From: Pseudobutyrivibrio sp. 49
GTDB lineage: Bacteria > Bacillota > Clostridia > Lachnospirales > Lachnospiraceae
Assembly (NCBI RefSeq): GCF_900100545.1
Contig: NZ_FNDP01000003.1
Coordinates: forward strand, 62,001-126,000
Length of the DNA: 64,000 nucleotides
Direction: 5' to 3'
This document shows positions 9,051 through 16,195 of this stretch, in pieces (position 1 is the first letter of the stretch; the number at the start of each line of letters is the position of its first letter). The position numbers and the translations under genes were made by a program. Under the pieces are notes generated by a model, which saw nothing but the letters and a program-made list of their open reading frames with translations, did no database searches and had not been told where the DNA came from.

Positions 9051-9509
9051 ATGTATATTTTGACTGATTTATTCTTAAATAAAATCTTTATCGCACCAGC
9101 AGCAGCCTGGCTTATTGCACAGGCACTGAAAATCATCATTGACTGCTATATTTGCGGTTTCAATAGGGAACGCCTTGTTGAAAGTGGTGGAATGCCAAGT
9201 TCACATGCAGCAACAGTAGTTGCATTAGTAGGAATTACAGGTGCATGTATAGGCACAGGTTCTTTTGAATTTGCGTTAGCTTTCTTCTTTGGATTTATAA
9301 CCTTATATGATGCCAGAGGAGTTCGCTTTGAGACACAGAGACAGGGAAAGGCCTTAAACAACCTCAATGATGAGCGCGAAGAAGAAGGAAAGCAGCCACT
9401 TGATATCAAGAGGTTTAAAGAAAAAATGGGTCATACCATGCCAGAATTATTAGCTGGCGGAGTTATAGGAATAATTTGTGCTGTAATAGTTTATTATCTG
9501 CCATTCTAG
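9051..9509 (+). CDS. Divergent PAP2 family membrane protein (DUF212)
   Basis: 152 residues with membrane segments near residues 13-30, 55-90 and 132-150. The motifs GGMPSSHAATVVAL and YDARGVRFETQRQGKALN are the DUF212/YuiD signature, related to the PAP2 phosphatase histidine motif. No substrate is established. It lies 14 bp after rsmI. Confidence 0.85.
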   Translation: MYILTDLFLNKIFIAPAAAWLIAQALKIIIDCYICGFNRERLVESGGMPSSHAATVVALVGITGACIGTGSFEFALAFFFGFITLYDARGVRFETQRQGKALNNLNDEREEEGKQPLDIKRFKEKMGHTMPELLAGGVIGIICAVIVYYLPF

Positions 9510-9545
9510 GGCAGTTGAATATTAATATGGAGAGGGGGAATTGTA

Positions 9546-10313
9546 TTGGTAAACATGGATAATATCCAAAGACTCAAAGAAATGATTGATGATAGTTCAA
9601 GAATCGTTTTCTTTGGAGGCGCAGGGGTTAGTACAGAAAGCGGTATTCCAGATTTCCGTAGTAAAGACGGTCTGTATAATCAGCACGATGTAAGATTTGA
9701 TAAGTATCAGCCGGAATATCTTTTGAGTCATAGCTGTCTGATTCATGAGCCAAAGGTATATTTTGAGTTCCATAGACAGAAGATGGACACAAGAAATATC
9801 GAGCCAAACAATGCACACAAATATCTTGCAAAGCTGGAGCAGATGGGCAAGCTTAACGGTATTGTTACACAGAACATTGATGGACTTCATCAGAAAGCCG
9901 GAAGCAAAGCTGTTTATGAGATTCATGGCAGCGCACTGAGAAATTATTGTATGAAGTGTGGAACCACTTATCCAGTGGATTATATTTTTGATTCTGAAGA
10001 GCCTATACCAACCTGTGATTACTGTGGAGGTGTAGTACGTGCAGACATTACATTATATGAAGAAGGACTTCCAGAGGATCAGGTAAATGGGGCAGTGAGA
10101 GCCATTGGCTCTGCAGATATGATGATTATTGGAGGAACATCATTAACGGTTTATCCGGCAGCATCCTTTGTAAACTACTTCAATGGAAAGTACATTGTAA
10201 TAATCAACCAGAGTGAGCTGGCATTTAGAGAGTCAGAAAACACCCTGATTATAAAGGACAGAATAGGCGAGGTTTTCACAGAACTTGCCAAGTTACAAGG
10301 GATTACCTTATAA
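9546..10313 (+). CDS. NAD-dependent protein deacylase (sirtuin)
   Basis: 255 residues. GGAGVSTESGIPDFRS binds NAD, TQNIDGLHQKAG follows, and the catalytic histidine lies in EIHGSAL. Four zinc cysteines occur as CMKC and CDYC. The usual third NAD segment appears as IIGGTSLTVYPAASF. It removes acyl groups from lysines, giving nicotinamide and O-acyl-ADP-ribose. The TTG start at 9546 fits the GAGAGGGGG ribosome site better than the ATG at 9555. Confidence 0.92.
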   Translation: MVNMDNIQRLKEMIDDSSRIVFFGGAGVSTESGIPDFRSKDGLYNQHDVRFDKYQPEYLLSHSCLIHEPKVYFEFHRQKMDTRNIEPNNAHKYLAKLEQMGKLNGIVTQNIDGLHQKAGSKAVYEIHGSALRNYCMKCGTTYPVDYIFDSEEPIPTCDYCGGVVRADITLYEEGLPEDQVNGAVRAIGSADMMIIGGTSLTVYPAASFVNYFNGKYIVIINQSELAFRESENTLIIKDRIGEVFTELAKLQGITL

Positions 10314-10347
10314 ATACGTAAAAATACAAATAAAAATGTGAAAAGCC

Positions 10348-10376
10348 TTGAAAAATACCTTCTTACATGTTAAAAT
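10348..10376 (+). promoter_or_regulatory. Predicted promoter of rpsF-ssb-rpsR
   Basis: TTGAAA and TAAAAT are separated by exactly 17 bp, with TG one base before the -10 box (extended -10). It lies 85 bp upstream of rpsF, leaving a transcribed leader. Confidence 0.7.
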
Positions 10377-10407
10377 CTCATTTCGTGGTATAAGATATTA
10401 TATCCTT

Positions 10408-10432
10408 GCTAAGCTATGCATTGTAGCTTGGC
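10408..10432 (+). promoter_or_regulatory. Stem-loop in rpsF leader
   Basis: GCTAAGCT pairs with AGCTTGGC (one G-U) around a 9-nt loop, between the predicted promoter and the AAAGGAGG ribosome site. S6 operons often have an S6:S18-binding leader; I do not see its conserved CCG element clearly, so an autoregulatory role is only possible. Confidence 0.35.
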
Positions 10433-10459
10433 CTATAGACCAAAAGGAGGTAGAAAAGC

Positions 10460-10750
10460 ATGAACAAGTATGAATTAGCACTCGTTGTTAATGCGAAGAT
10501 CGAAGACGATGCAAGAACTGCCACAGTTGAAAAGGCAAAGGAGTACATCACTCGCTTTGGTGGACAGATCTCAGACGTCGATGATTGGGGCAAGAAGAGA
10601 CTTGCTTACGAAATTCAGAAGATGAATGAAGGTTACTATTACTTCATCCACTTTGATGCTGAGGCAGGCGTACCTGCACAGATCGAAGAGAATATTCGCA
10701 TCATGGACAACGTACTTCGATTCTTATGCGTTAGAGCTGACGAGGCTTAA
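10460..10750 (+). CDS. rpsF: 30S ribosomal protein S6
   Basis: 96 residues, full length for Gram-positive S6. N-terminal NKYELALVVNAKIED and the central DVDDWGKKRLAYEIQKMNEG are family signatures. It binds 16S rRNA as a heterodimer with S18, encoded two genes downstream. Ribosome site AAAGGAGG. Confidence 0.95.
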   Translation: MNKYELALVVNAKIEDDARTATVEKAKEYITRFGGQISDVDDWGKKRLAYEIQKMNEGYYYFIHFDAEAGVPAQIEENIRIMDNVLRFLCVRADEA

Positions 10751-10774
10751 TAGTATAAGACAAGGAGATTAATT

Positions 10775-11212
10775 ATGAATAAAGTTATTCTTATGGGACG
10801 TCTCACAAGAGACCCAGAAGTTCGTTACGGTGGAGCAAACAACAGCGCTGTTGCAAGATTCTCTCTTGCAGTTGATCGTAGATTTAAGAGAGACGGCGAT
10901 GAGCAGACAGCAGATTTTATTAACTGCGTTGCTTTCGGAAAGACAGCAGAGTTCCTTGAGAAGTATGCTCGTAAGGGCACAAAGTTTGTTGTAGAAGGTC
11001 GTATTCAGACTGGTTCTTACACAAACAAGGAAGGACAGAAGGTTTACACTACCGATGTAGTTTGCGAGAATGTTGAGTTCGCAGAGAGCAAAAACTCTCA
11101 GGGTGGCGGAAGCAGCTTCGACGGTGGCAGCAATTTCGCACCAAGCTCAGACGCAGGCGACGGCTTCATGAATATCCCTGATGGAATTGACGAGGAATTA
11201 CCGTTCAACTAA
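10775..11212 (+). CDS. ssb: Single-stranded DNA-binding protein
   Basis: 145 residues. The OB fold runs from NKVILMGRLTRDPEVRY to about residue 105. A Gly/Ser-rich linker follows, and the acidic tail EELPFN is the partner-docking tip common to bacterial SSBs. It sits between rpsF and rpsR, the standard Firmicute arrangement. Confidence 0.95.
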   Translation: MNKVILMGRLTRDPEVRYGGANNSAVARFSLAVDRRFKRDGDEQTADFINCVAFGKTAEFLEKYARKGTKFVVEGRIQTGSYTNKEGQKVYTTDVVCENVEFAESKNSQGGGSSFDGGSNFAPSSDAGDGFMNIPDGIDEELPFN

Positions 11213-11258
11213 GTCAAGGTAACGAAAGCCTTGGCTAACATCAATAGGAGGTTAAATC

Positions 11259-11513
11259 ATGGCTTTTAATAAGACAGGCGATGGTCAGCAGAGAAGAAGA
11301 CCAATGCATAGAAGAAAGAAAGTCTGTGTTTTCTGTGGTAAGGATAACGTTATCGACTACAAGGATACAGCAAAGCTTAAGAAGTATATTTCTGAGCGTG
11401 GAAAGATTCTTCCACGTCGTATCACAGGCACATGTGCAAAGCACCAGAGAGCTCTTACAGTAGCTATCAAGCGTGCTCGTCACGTTGCACTTATGCCATA
11501 CGTAGCTGAGTAA
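11259..11513 (+). CDS. rpsR: 30S ribosomal protein S18
   Basis: 84 residues. The N terminus is basic ([10 protein letters not shown]) with a VCVFCGKD cysteine pair. [19 protein letters not shown] and [14 protein letters not shown] are S18 signatures. The last 29 bases, coding for the ALMPYVAE tail and stop, recur at 15197-15225 because a mobile element has inserted here; the reading frame of S18 is preserved. Confidence 0.95.
   Translation: MAFNKTGDGQQRRRPMHRRKKVCVFCGKDNVIDYKDTAKLKKYISERGKILPRRITGTCAKHQRALTVAIKRARHVALMPYVAE
11485..11513 (+). repeat. Left 29-bp direct repeat (attL)
   Basis: The final 29 bp of rpsR, from TTGCACTTATG through GAGTAA, is identical to 15197-15225. Direct repeats at the 3' end of a conserved gene are the footprint of site-specific integration. 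Confidence 0.85.
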
Positions 11514-11558
11514 ATCTTGATACTATGAGTATTAGAACGATTTTGATTCAGTTTTGAC

Positions 11559-11585
11559 ACCAAATTGACTCCAAAATCATTTGGT
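11559..11585. promoter_or_regulatory. Nested inverted repeats near element left end
   Basis: ACCAAAT and ATTTGGT form an inverted repeat, with CCAAA-ATCA-TTTGG nested in its right half. It lies 45-72 bp inside the left direct repeat, where recombinase arm sites or a rep operator could be expected. TTGACA/TTGACT hexamers overlap it, but no well-spaced -10 is evident. Confidence 0.3.
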
Positions 11586-11640
11586 AAAATACAGAATGAT
11601 ACGTAATAATACTTAGGTCAGGAGAAATACTTGAACAAAT

Positions 11641-11680
11641 AAGACACTATTTGGATTCAAATCCGAATGGTGTCTTTTTT
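11641..11680 (+). terminator. Strong hairpin terminator inside the element
   Basis: A continuous 16-bp stem (two G-U pairs) with a TCAA tetraloop runs from AAGACACTATTTGGAT to its complement at 11676, followed by six T. It stops rpsR transcription from entering the element, or acts as an attenuator before rep: a ribosome site AGGAG and a three-codon frame (TTG-AAC-AAA-TAA) lie just upstream. Confidence 0.8.
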
Positions 11681-11753
11681 ATTTGTCATTTAAAGATTCT
11701 ACTAAACCTTTGTCGCAGTTATACCAGCAGACTACAGGAGGGAGATAGCGGAT

Positions 11754-12623
11754 ATGAGCGATATTCAGTTCAAGTATTTTTATGGAAATGAATCAGAGTT
11801 ATTTACATTTTATAGAATTCCAAAGGAATTAATAACGAATCCACGTTTTAAGAATCTGAGTAATGATGCAAAGTTACTTTATGGATTAATGCTAGATAGA
11901 ATGGCATTATCAGCGAAAAACCACTGGTTTGATAAAAATAATCGTGTTTATATTTATTTTTCAGTAGTGGATGTAATGGAACAATTAAATATTGGGAGAA
12001 ATAAGGCAATCAAGCTCTTTAAGGAATTAGATAATGAATCTGGAATTGGGTTGATTGAGAAGAAACAGCAAGGTCAAGGTAAGCCAGCGATGATTCATGT
12101 AAAGAGCTTTGTAATTGAGGAAGATAAAGAATTTTCCAAGGAGTTTGAAAAACAAACTTCTAAAAGTTTAGAACACAAACCTCAAGAAGTATCGGAAGCA
12201 AACCCTAATAATACTAAAGAGAATAATACTAATGGAGTTATTAAATCTAATCATATCGATGTAGATACGATGGATATGGAAAATACAATACGCAATTAGT
12301 TAGGAATAGACACATTGATAAATGATGATTCTGAGGATAGTGAGTTGTATGAGGGAATCTATGAATTGGTGGTTGAAACTATGTCTAGGAATGACAAAAC
12401 CATCGTTATAGCAAGTTGCAGATATCCAATTGAATTAGTAAAAAGAAAACTGCAAAAGCTAAATATGTTTCATGTTCAGTATGTTGTTGAATGCATGTCA
12501 AAAAACAGCACAAAAGTAAGGAATATTAAAAAATATATGTTGGCTAGTTTGTTTAATGCTCCAACAACAATAAAAAGCTATTATCAGTCGCAAGTGAATC
12601 ATGATATGGTTGCAGGAATATAA
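11754..12623 (+). pseudogene. RepA_N replication initiator interrupted by an amber codon
   Basis: One reading frame of 289 codons interrupted by a single TAG at 12297-12299 (codon 182). The upstream part (11754-12299, 181 residues) is the RepA_N winged-helix domain: FYRIPKELITNPRFKNLSND, then KLLYGLMLDRM and DVMEQLNIGRNKAIKLFKEL. The downstream part (DSELYEGIYELVVETMSRND, KVRNIKKYMLASLFNAPTTI, YYQSQVNHDM) matches the C-terminal domain (DUF6017) found on the same proteins in Firmicute elements. The two halves are in the same frame with no gap, so one base change such as CAG to TAG explains the split. Initiators of this family bind origin iterons. It is either inactive, a suppressed read-through product, or acts as separate domains. 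Confidence 0.75.
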
Positions 12624-12641
12624 GGAAAAGAGGGGGAGACT

Positions 12642-13808
12642 ATGGCAACTACTAGATTAATTCCATTGCATTTGAATAAGGGCAAAACAATGGCCCAATG
12701 TCTGGAAGATAGATTAGCGTATGCCTTAAATGGGGAGAAAAATGAACAGGGTAAGTATGTGTCTTGTTATGAATGTGATGAGAAAAATGCGGATGTTGAA
12801 TTTTTACTTCAAAAGAAGATGTATCACAATCAGGTGGCTGAGATACGAGGAAATGAAGTAATTGCATATCAAATCCGACAGTCATTCAAGCCAGGAGAGA
12901 TTACTCCAGAAAAAGCAAATGAATTAGGTTATGAACTAGCAATGAACTTCACGAAGGGAAACTATTCTTTTGTTGTTTCAACCCATACAGACAAAGCGCA
13001 TATCCATAACCATATCATATTTAATTCCGTTTCAATTGATGGAAAGAGAAAATTTAAGAATTTTTATTTGTCATCAATGGTGTTACGAAAAATCTCAGAT
13101 TGCCTTTGTCTGGAAAATGGTCTGTCTGTTATAAAAAAGCCAATGACCCATTCTGAACGAAAGGCAAAAGGAGCATATCCTAGAAAGACTAATTTTAAAG
13201 ATAAACGCATTGAGTTTCTTAAAGATATTCAAAATAAAACTTTTAAAGGAAAAGGTAAAGGTTACATTACTTGGGCTAAGCGATTTAATGCAAAACAAAT
13301 GGCAAAGACCATTTTATTTCTTCAAGAAAGAGAAATTTCATCTTATGAAGAACTTTGTAAAATAACAGATGAACGAACAGAACAGATTGATAAATTAAGA
13401 AATTCAATGAAGGAGCATGAAGCTCGGCTTGAGAAAAATAAAAAGATGCAGAATGCAATTATCAATTACTCCAAGAATAAGAATTGCTTTGATGCTTACA
13501 AGGCAAGTGGCTACAGTAAAAAGTACTATTCAGAACATGAAGCAGAGATTATTAGATTTGAAGCTGCGAGAGAAATATACAAAGAAGTGGGTAACAAAGA
13601 TTTATTTAATCTAAAGAATCTGCGTGAAGAATATGGAACCATTCTTGAAATAAAGAAATCTGAGTATCGTGAATATAAGAAACTGAGAAAAGACATATAT
13701 GATTATTACGTAGCACGAAAAAATCTGGAAATGCTCTATATGGATGAAAAGAGAAGAACTGAGAACGAGCGAAAGCGAGAAAACTCACATTTGGAAAATG
13801 TGTTGTAG
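12642..13808 (+). CDS. MobA/VirD2-type relaxase
   Basis: 388 residues. The metal-binding histidine triad is in HTDKAHIHNHIIF (His115, His120/122, His124), the relaxase motif III. Tyr27 in RLAYALN is the likely nicking tyrosine. A helical, charged C terminus follows. Relaxases nick oriT and stay bound to the 5' end for conjugative transfer. Start ATG 12642 follows AAAAGAGGGGGAG, 18 bp after rep. No type IV secretion genes are present, so transfer would need a helper element. At 388 residues it is shorter than many relatives of this group, mainly at the C terminus. Confidence 0.88.
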   Translation: MATTRLIPLHLNKGKTMAQCLEDRLAYALNGEKNEQGKYVSCYECDEKNADVEFLLQKKMYHNQVAEIRGNEVIAYQIRQSFKPGEITPEKANELGYELAMNFTKGNYSFVVSTHTDKAHIHNHIIFNSVSIDGKRKFKNFYLSSMVLRKISDCLCLENGLSVIKKPMTHSERKAKGAYPRKTNFKDKRIEFLKDIQNKTFKGKGKGYITWAKRFNAKQMAKTILFLQEREISSYEELCKITDERTEQIDKLRNSMKEHEARLEKNKKMQNAIINYSKNKNCFDAYKASGYSKKYYSEHEAEIIRFEAAREIYKEVGNKDLFNLKNLREEYGTILEIKKSEYREYKKLRKDIYDYYVARKNLEMLYMDEKRRTENERKRENSHLENVL

Positions 13809-13813
13809 GGCCG

Positions 13814-14845
13814 ATGGCAGAGATAATTCCAAATGAAGATAAAGAATATAGCGTGCTATTAGATAAAATTGGTCAAAGAATTGATCAAGGTAAACAAGAA
13901 GTGGCAAGAGCTTTAATAAAAAGTATGCTGGGAACATATTGGGATATGGGTCAGTATATTGTTGAATATGAGCAAGATGGAAAGCCACATGCTATATATG
14001 GGCAACAACTATTTAAGCGATTATCAAAAGACCTTACACTTAGATATGGTAAAGGCTATAGTGTACCGAACTTATATAACATGAGACAATTTTATCAGGT
14101 TTATAAAGATGGTTATGAAGAATTATTATCTTTGACTTGGTCACATGTTTGTATATTGATGAGAATCGAGAATCCCGTTGAGAGAGAATTTTATCAGCGT
14201 CAATGCATTGATGAAAAGTGGGATGTTACATCATTAAATAGACAAAAGAAGAGTGCTTTATTTTTAAGACTAGCCGATAATAAAGATAAAAATGAAATTA
14301 TAAAGCTTGCCAGGGAAGGAATAGTTATAGAAAAACCTGAGGATGTCGTAAAGGATGTTTATACATTAGACTTTATGAACTTGCCATCAAATATAGTAAT
14401 AGATGAAACGGAATTAGAAGGAAGGCTGATGAAGCAGCTGGGATTTTTCTTCTTGGAATTGGGCAAAGGTTTTACTTTTGTAGGTGAACAATATCCAATG
14501 AGAATTAATAATAAAACATTTAAATGTGATTTGGTTTTTTATCACAGAATATTAAAATGCTTTTTCTTGGTAGATTTGAAGATTGATGAAGTTGAGCATA
14601 AAGATATTGGTCAAATGAACATGTATATGGGATATTTTGCTGAAGAAGTAAACGAGCCGGATGATAAACCTCCAGTTGGATTAATATTAGCGCGAGAAAA
14701 AGATGAATTGATGGTTAAATATGCTACTTATGGTATGGATACAAATTTGTTCGTATCGAAGTATGAATTGTATTTACCAGATGAAAATGAGTTGAGGAAA
14801 CTAGTAGAAAAAGCCTTAAACGATGATACAGAAATAGAAAATTAG
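13814..14845 (+). CDS. DUF1016/YhcG-type PDDEXK nuclease
   Basis: 343 residues. The N-terminal DUF1016 domain has ALIKSMLGTYWDMGQYIVEY, LSKDLTLRYGKGYS, NLYNMRQFYQ and LSLTWSHVCILMRIEN. The C-terminal nuclease domain has CDLVFYHRILKCFFLVDLKI, with Asp239, Asp254 and Lys256 as the PDDEXK-type catalytic set, preceded by GFTFVGEQYPM. The family is widespread on mobile elements and near defence genes; its exact function is not settled. It begins 6 bp after the relaxase stop, so it is in the mobilization operon as cargo. Confidence 0.85.
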   Translation: MAEIIPNEDKEYSVLLDKIGQRIDQGKQEVARALIKSMLGTYWDMGQYIVEYEQDGKPHAIYGQQLFKRLSKDLTLRYGKGYSVPNLYNMRQFYQVYKDGYEELLSLTWSHVCILMRIENPVEREFYQRQCIDEKWDVTSLNRQKKSALFLRLADNKDKNEIIKLAREGIVIEKPEDVVKDVYTLDFMNLPSNIVIDETELEGRLMKQLGFFFLELGKGFTFVGEQYPMRINNKTFKCDLVFYHRILKCFFLVDLKIDEVEHKDIGQMNMYMGYFAEEVNEPDDKPPVGLILAREKDELMVKYATYGMDTNLFVSKYELYLPDENELRKLVEKALNDDTEIEN

Positions 14846-14852
14846 AAATCAA

Positions 14853-14991
14853 TTCTAGAGTTTCTAAAGATGTTCTAGAAAGTCATTCTAGAATTTTAAA
14901 TGGGAAAAAGCCCTTGAAATAGGGATTTTTAGCATGGAAATATAATATCATTCTAGAATTTTTAAAACATAAAGATGAGATATTTCTAGAA
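14853..14991. repeat. Array of five TTCTAGA(A) palindromes
   Basis: TTCTAGA(A) occurs at 14853, 14873, 14886, 14951 and 14984, with a variant TTCTAAA at 14862; two copies extend to ATTCTAGAAT (14885, 14950). The stretch 14846-15060 holds no gene apart from this array and one hairpin. Given the initiator and relaxase upstream, it may be an iteron-type origin, an oriT or recombinase binding region. Confidence 0.7.
14905..14930. terminator. Hairpin within the palindrome array
   Basis: AAAAAGCCCT pairs with AGGGATTTTT (one mismatch) around TGAAAT. It is symmetric, so it could terminate the rep-mob-nuclease operon at 14845 or transcription from the other side. Confidence 0.6.
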
Positions 14992-15060
14992 TATTGATTA
15001 AGAAAACATTTAAATAGAATGACAGATAAAAAAAGAAATATGAAGAAATAACAGGAACTA

Positions 15061-15225
15061 ATGAGAGCAGAAAAAAATGTAACAGCGGAAGTAAATGATG
15101 AGGCTGCAACAGAAGCAATACTTAATACAATAGGTGTTGCTGATAAACAGCTACGTGATGCGGAAAAGAAGCAAGTTAGAATCAGTGTTTTGATTATTGC
15201 ACTTATGCCATACGTAGCTGAGTAA
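15061..15225 (+). CDS. 54-residue protein ending in the attR copy
   Basis: ATG at 15061 is preceded by CAGGA, 5 nt away. The product is a charged helical stretch (AEKNVTAEVNDEAATEAILN, then KQLRDAEKKQVRISVLI) that ends with IALMPYVAE, the last residues and stop of S18 supplied by the repeat. I recognise no family. It could be a genuine small element gene, the tail of a lost gene, or a chance frame. Confidence 0.4.
   Translation: MRAEKNVTAEVNDEAATEAILNTIGVADKQLRDAEKKQVRISVLIIALMPYVAE
15197..15225 (+). repeat. Right 29-bp direct repeat (attR)
   Basis: Exact copy of the last 29 bp of rpsR (11485-11513). Beyond it, chromosome sequence resumes with the hairpin at 15247. Confidence 0.85.
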
Positions 15226-15246
15226 TCAGTTGATATGACATTTCAG

Positions 15247-15277
15247 AGTCAGGTTCGAAAGAGCCTGGCTCTTTTTT
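15247..15277 (+). terminator. Native rpsR operon terminator, displaced by the insertion
   Basis: AGTCAGGTTC pairs with GAGCCTGGCT (two G-U) around a GAAA tetraloop, followed by CTTTTTT. It lies 21 bp past the right repeat, where the rpsR terminator would be before integration. Confidence 0.8.
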
Positions 15278-15362
15278 GTATTTATAGAAAATCTGAGTTA
15301 GATTGATAGGATTTAATACCCAAAAATGATATATTTTAGATAGTATTTTTTATGGGAGAATA

Positions 15363-15638
15363 ATGAACATGATTATCAATTATTTAGTTATTATGAATGC
15401 CTTGGGACTGGCAGCTATGGGGCTCGATAAGAAGAAGGCTATTAGAAATGAGTGGAGGATTCCAGAGAAGACACTTTTCTTAATTAGTGCTATTGGAGGA
15501 AGCATAGGAACATTTTTAGGAATGCACCTTTTCCGTCATAAAACAAAGCACTGGTATTTTGTAGTGGGAATGCCTGCTATTTTAATGGTTCATGTAGTAA
15601 TAGGATGGATTATTTACAGTAAAATGTATCTGGGATAG
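15363..15638 (+). CDS. DUF1294 membrane protein
   Basis: 91 residues with an N-terminal membrane segment, the conserved GLDKKKAIRNEWRIPEKTL, a glycine-rich AIGGSIGTFLGMHLFRHKTK, and a C-terminal membrane segment. This is the DUF1294 pattern. Function unknown. It has its own GGGAG ribosome site and is monocistronic. Confidence 0.85.
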   Translation: MNMIINYLVIMNALGLAAMGLDKKKAIRNEWRIPEKTLFLISAIGGSIGTFLGMHLFRHKTKHWYFVVGMPAILMVHVVIGWIIYSKMYLG

Positions 15639-15642
15639 GAAG

Positions 15643-15697
15643 TGTTGTACGACACTCAAATATAAGACAGAAAAACTGTTGAACAATACTTACAAAG
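15643..15697 (+). repeat. Paired-palindrome module, copy A
   Basis: TGTTGTACGACA, 22 unconserved bases, TGTTGAACAA, 2 bases, CTTACAAAG. It ends directly at the GGGGGAG ribosome site of the gene at 15710. The same layout with identical spacing occurs at 16135 and 16864. Confidence 0.75.
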
Positions 15698-15709
15698 GGG
15701 GAGTTTACA

Positions 15710-16195
15710 ATGCCAAGAGTTAATCTATCTATTAATCAGGAGATGTATGACAAGATAAAGCATCAGGCTGAGATACAGGGGATTTCGGTCAACAACATGA
15801 TTTATAGTCAGCTGCAGAAGCAGTATGGGGATGACGAGTTTGATTACATTGTTGCACTTGATTGTTTAAAACAGGAGGCCTCAGAACAGAGTGGATATTT
15901 TAGCTTATGGGAGCTTCCAACATTTCAAGAGATAAGCAACCAGGGAAAGAAAGAATCACCTGAGCAAATCAGAGCTCGACTTGGTAAAATGTTCCACGAT
16001 TCAGTTAAGAATGGACAGGTGTGGGACGTAATGATTCATAAAGGAAAGATTGACGTGCCACAACATAAGTCAAAAAGACCAGGAAGAGCCGTGATATACG
16101 CAAAAAAGAGCGAACAGAGAGAACTGTTGTACAACACCCCAGATGGCATGTTTAATATTGTTGAACAACACTTACAAGAGGCTATAAATCAATAA
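15710..16195 (+). CDS. Ribbon-helix-helix protein with DUF1413-like C-terminal region
   Basis: 161 residues. The N terminus RVNLSINQEMYDKIKHQAEI, then SVNNMIYSQL, is a ribbon-helix-helix pattern (strand followed by two helices). The middle FSLWELPTFQEI, then IRARLGKMFHDSVKNGQVWD, resembles DUF1413-type domains; that match is tentative. RHH proteins usually autoregulate through palindromic operators, and a paired palindrome (copy A) sits right before its ribosome site. The coding region contains copy B at its 3' end. It abuts sfsA with no gap. Confidence 0.6.
   Translation: MPRVNLSINQEMYDKIKHQAEIQGISVNNMIYSQLQKQYGDDEFDYIVALDCLKQEASEQSGYFSLWELPTFQEISNQGKKESPEQIRARLGKMFHDSVKNGQVWDVMIHKGKIDVPQHKSKRPGRAVIYAKKSEQRELLYNTPDGMFNIVEQHLQEAINQ
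16135..16189 (+). repeat. Paired-palindrome module, copy B
   Basis: Perfect palindrome TGTTGTACAACA, 22 unconserved bases, TGTTGAACAA, 2 bases, CTTACAAGAG. It lies inside the end of the RHH gene and finishes 7 bp before the sfsA start. Confidence 0.75.

Larger units (their letters stand above)
11485..15225 (+). mobile_element. Integrated mobilizable element in the rpsR 3' end
   Basis: About 3.7 kb bounded by perfect 29-bp direct repeats of the rpsR 3' end. Contents in order: a terminator hairpin, a RepA_N-type initiator split by an amber codon, a MobA/VirD2-type relaxase, a DUF1016 nuclease, a palindrome array and a 54-codon frame that ends in the right repeat. The native rpsR terminator lies just outside, at 15247-15277. 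Codon use and AT content are higher than in the flanking ribosomal genes. No tyrosine or serine recombinase is present, so it is probably a decayed or in-trans-mobilised element. Confidence 0.8.

Noticed and set aside
10408-10432. S6:S18 autoregulatory leader
   Set aside because: A hairpin is present, but the conserved CCG element of the motif is not clear, so I only list the stem-loop.
11554-11590. TTGACA and TAAAAT hexamers as a promoter for rep
   Set aside because: The spacer is 25 bp (14 bp from the second TTGACT), outside the working range.
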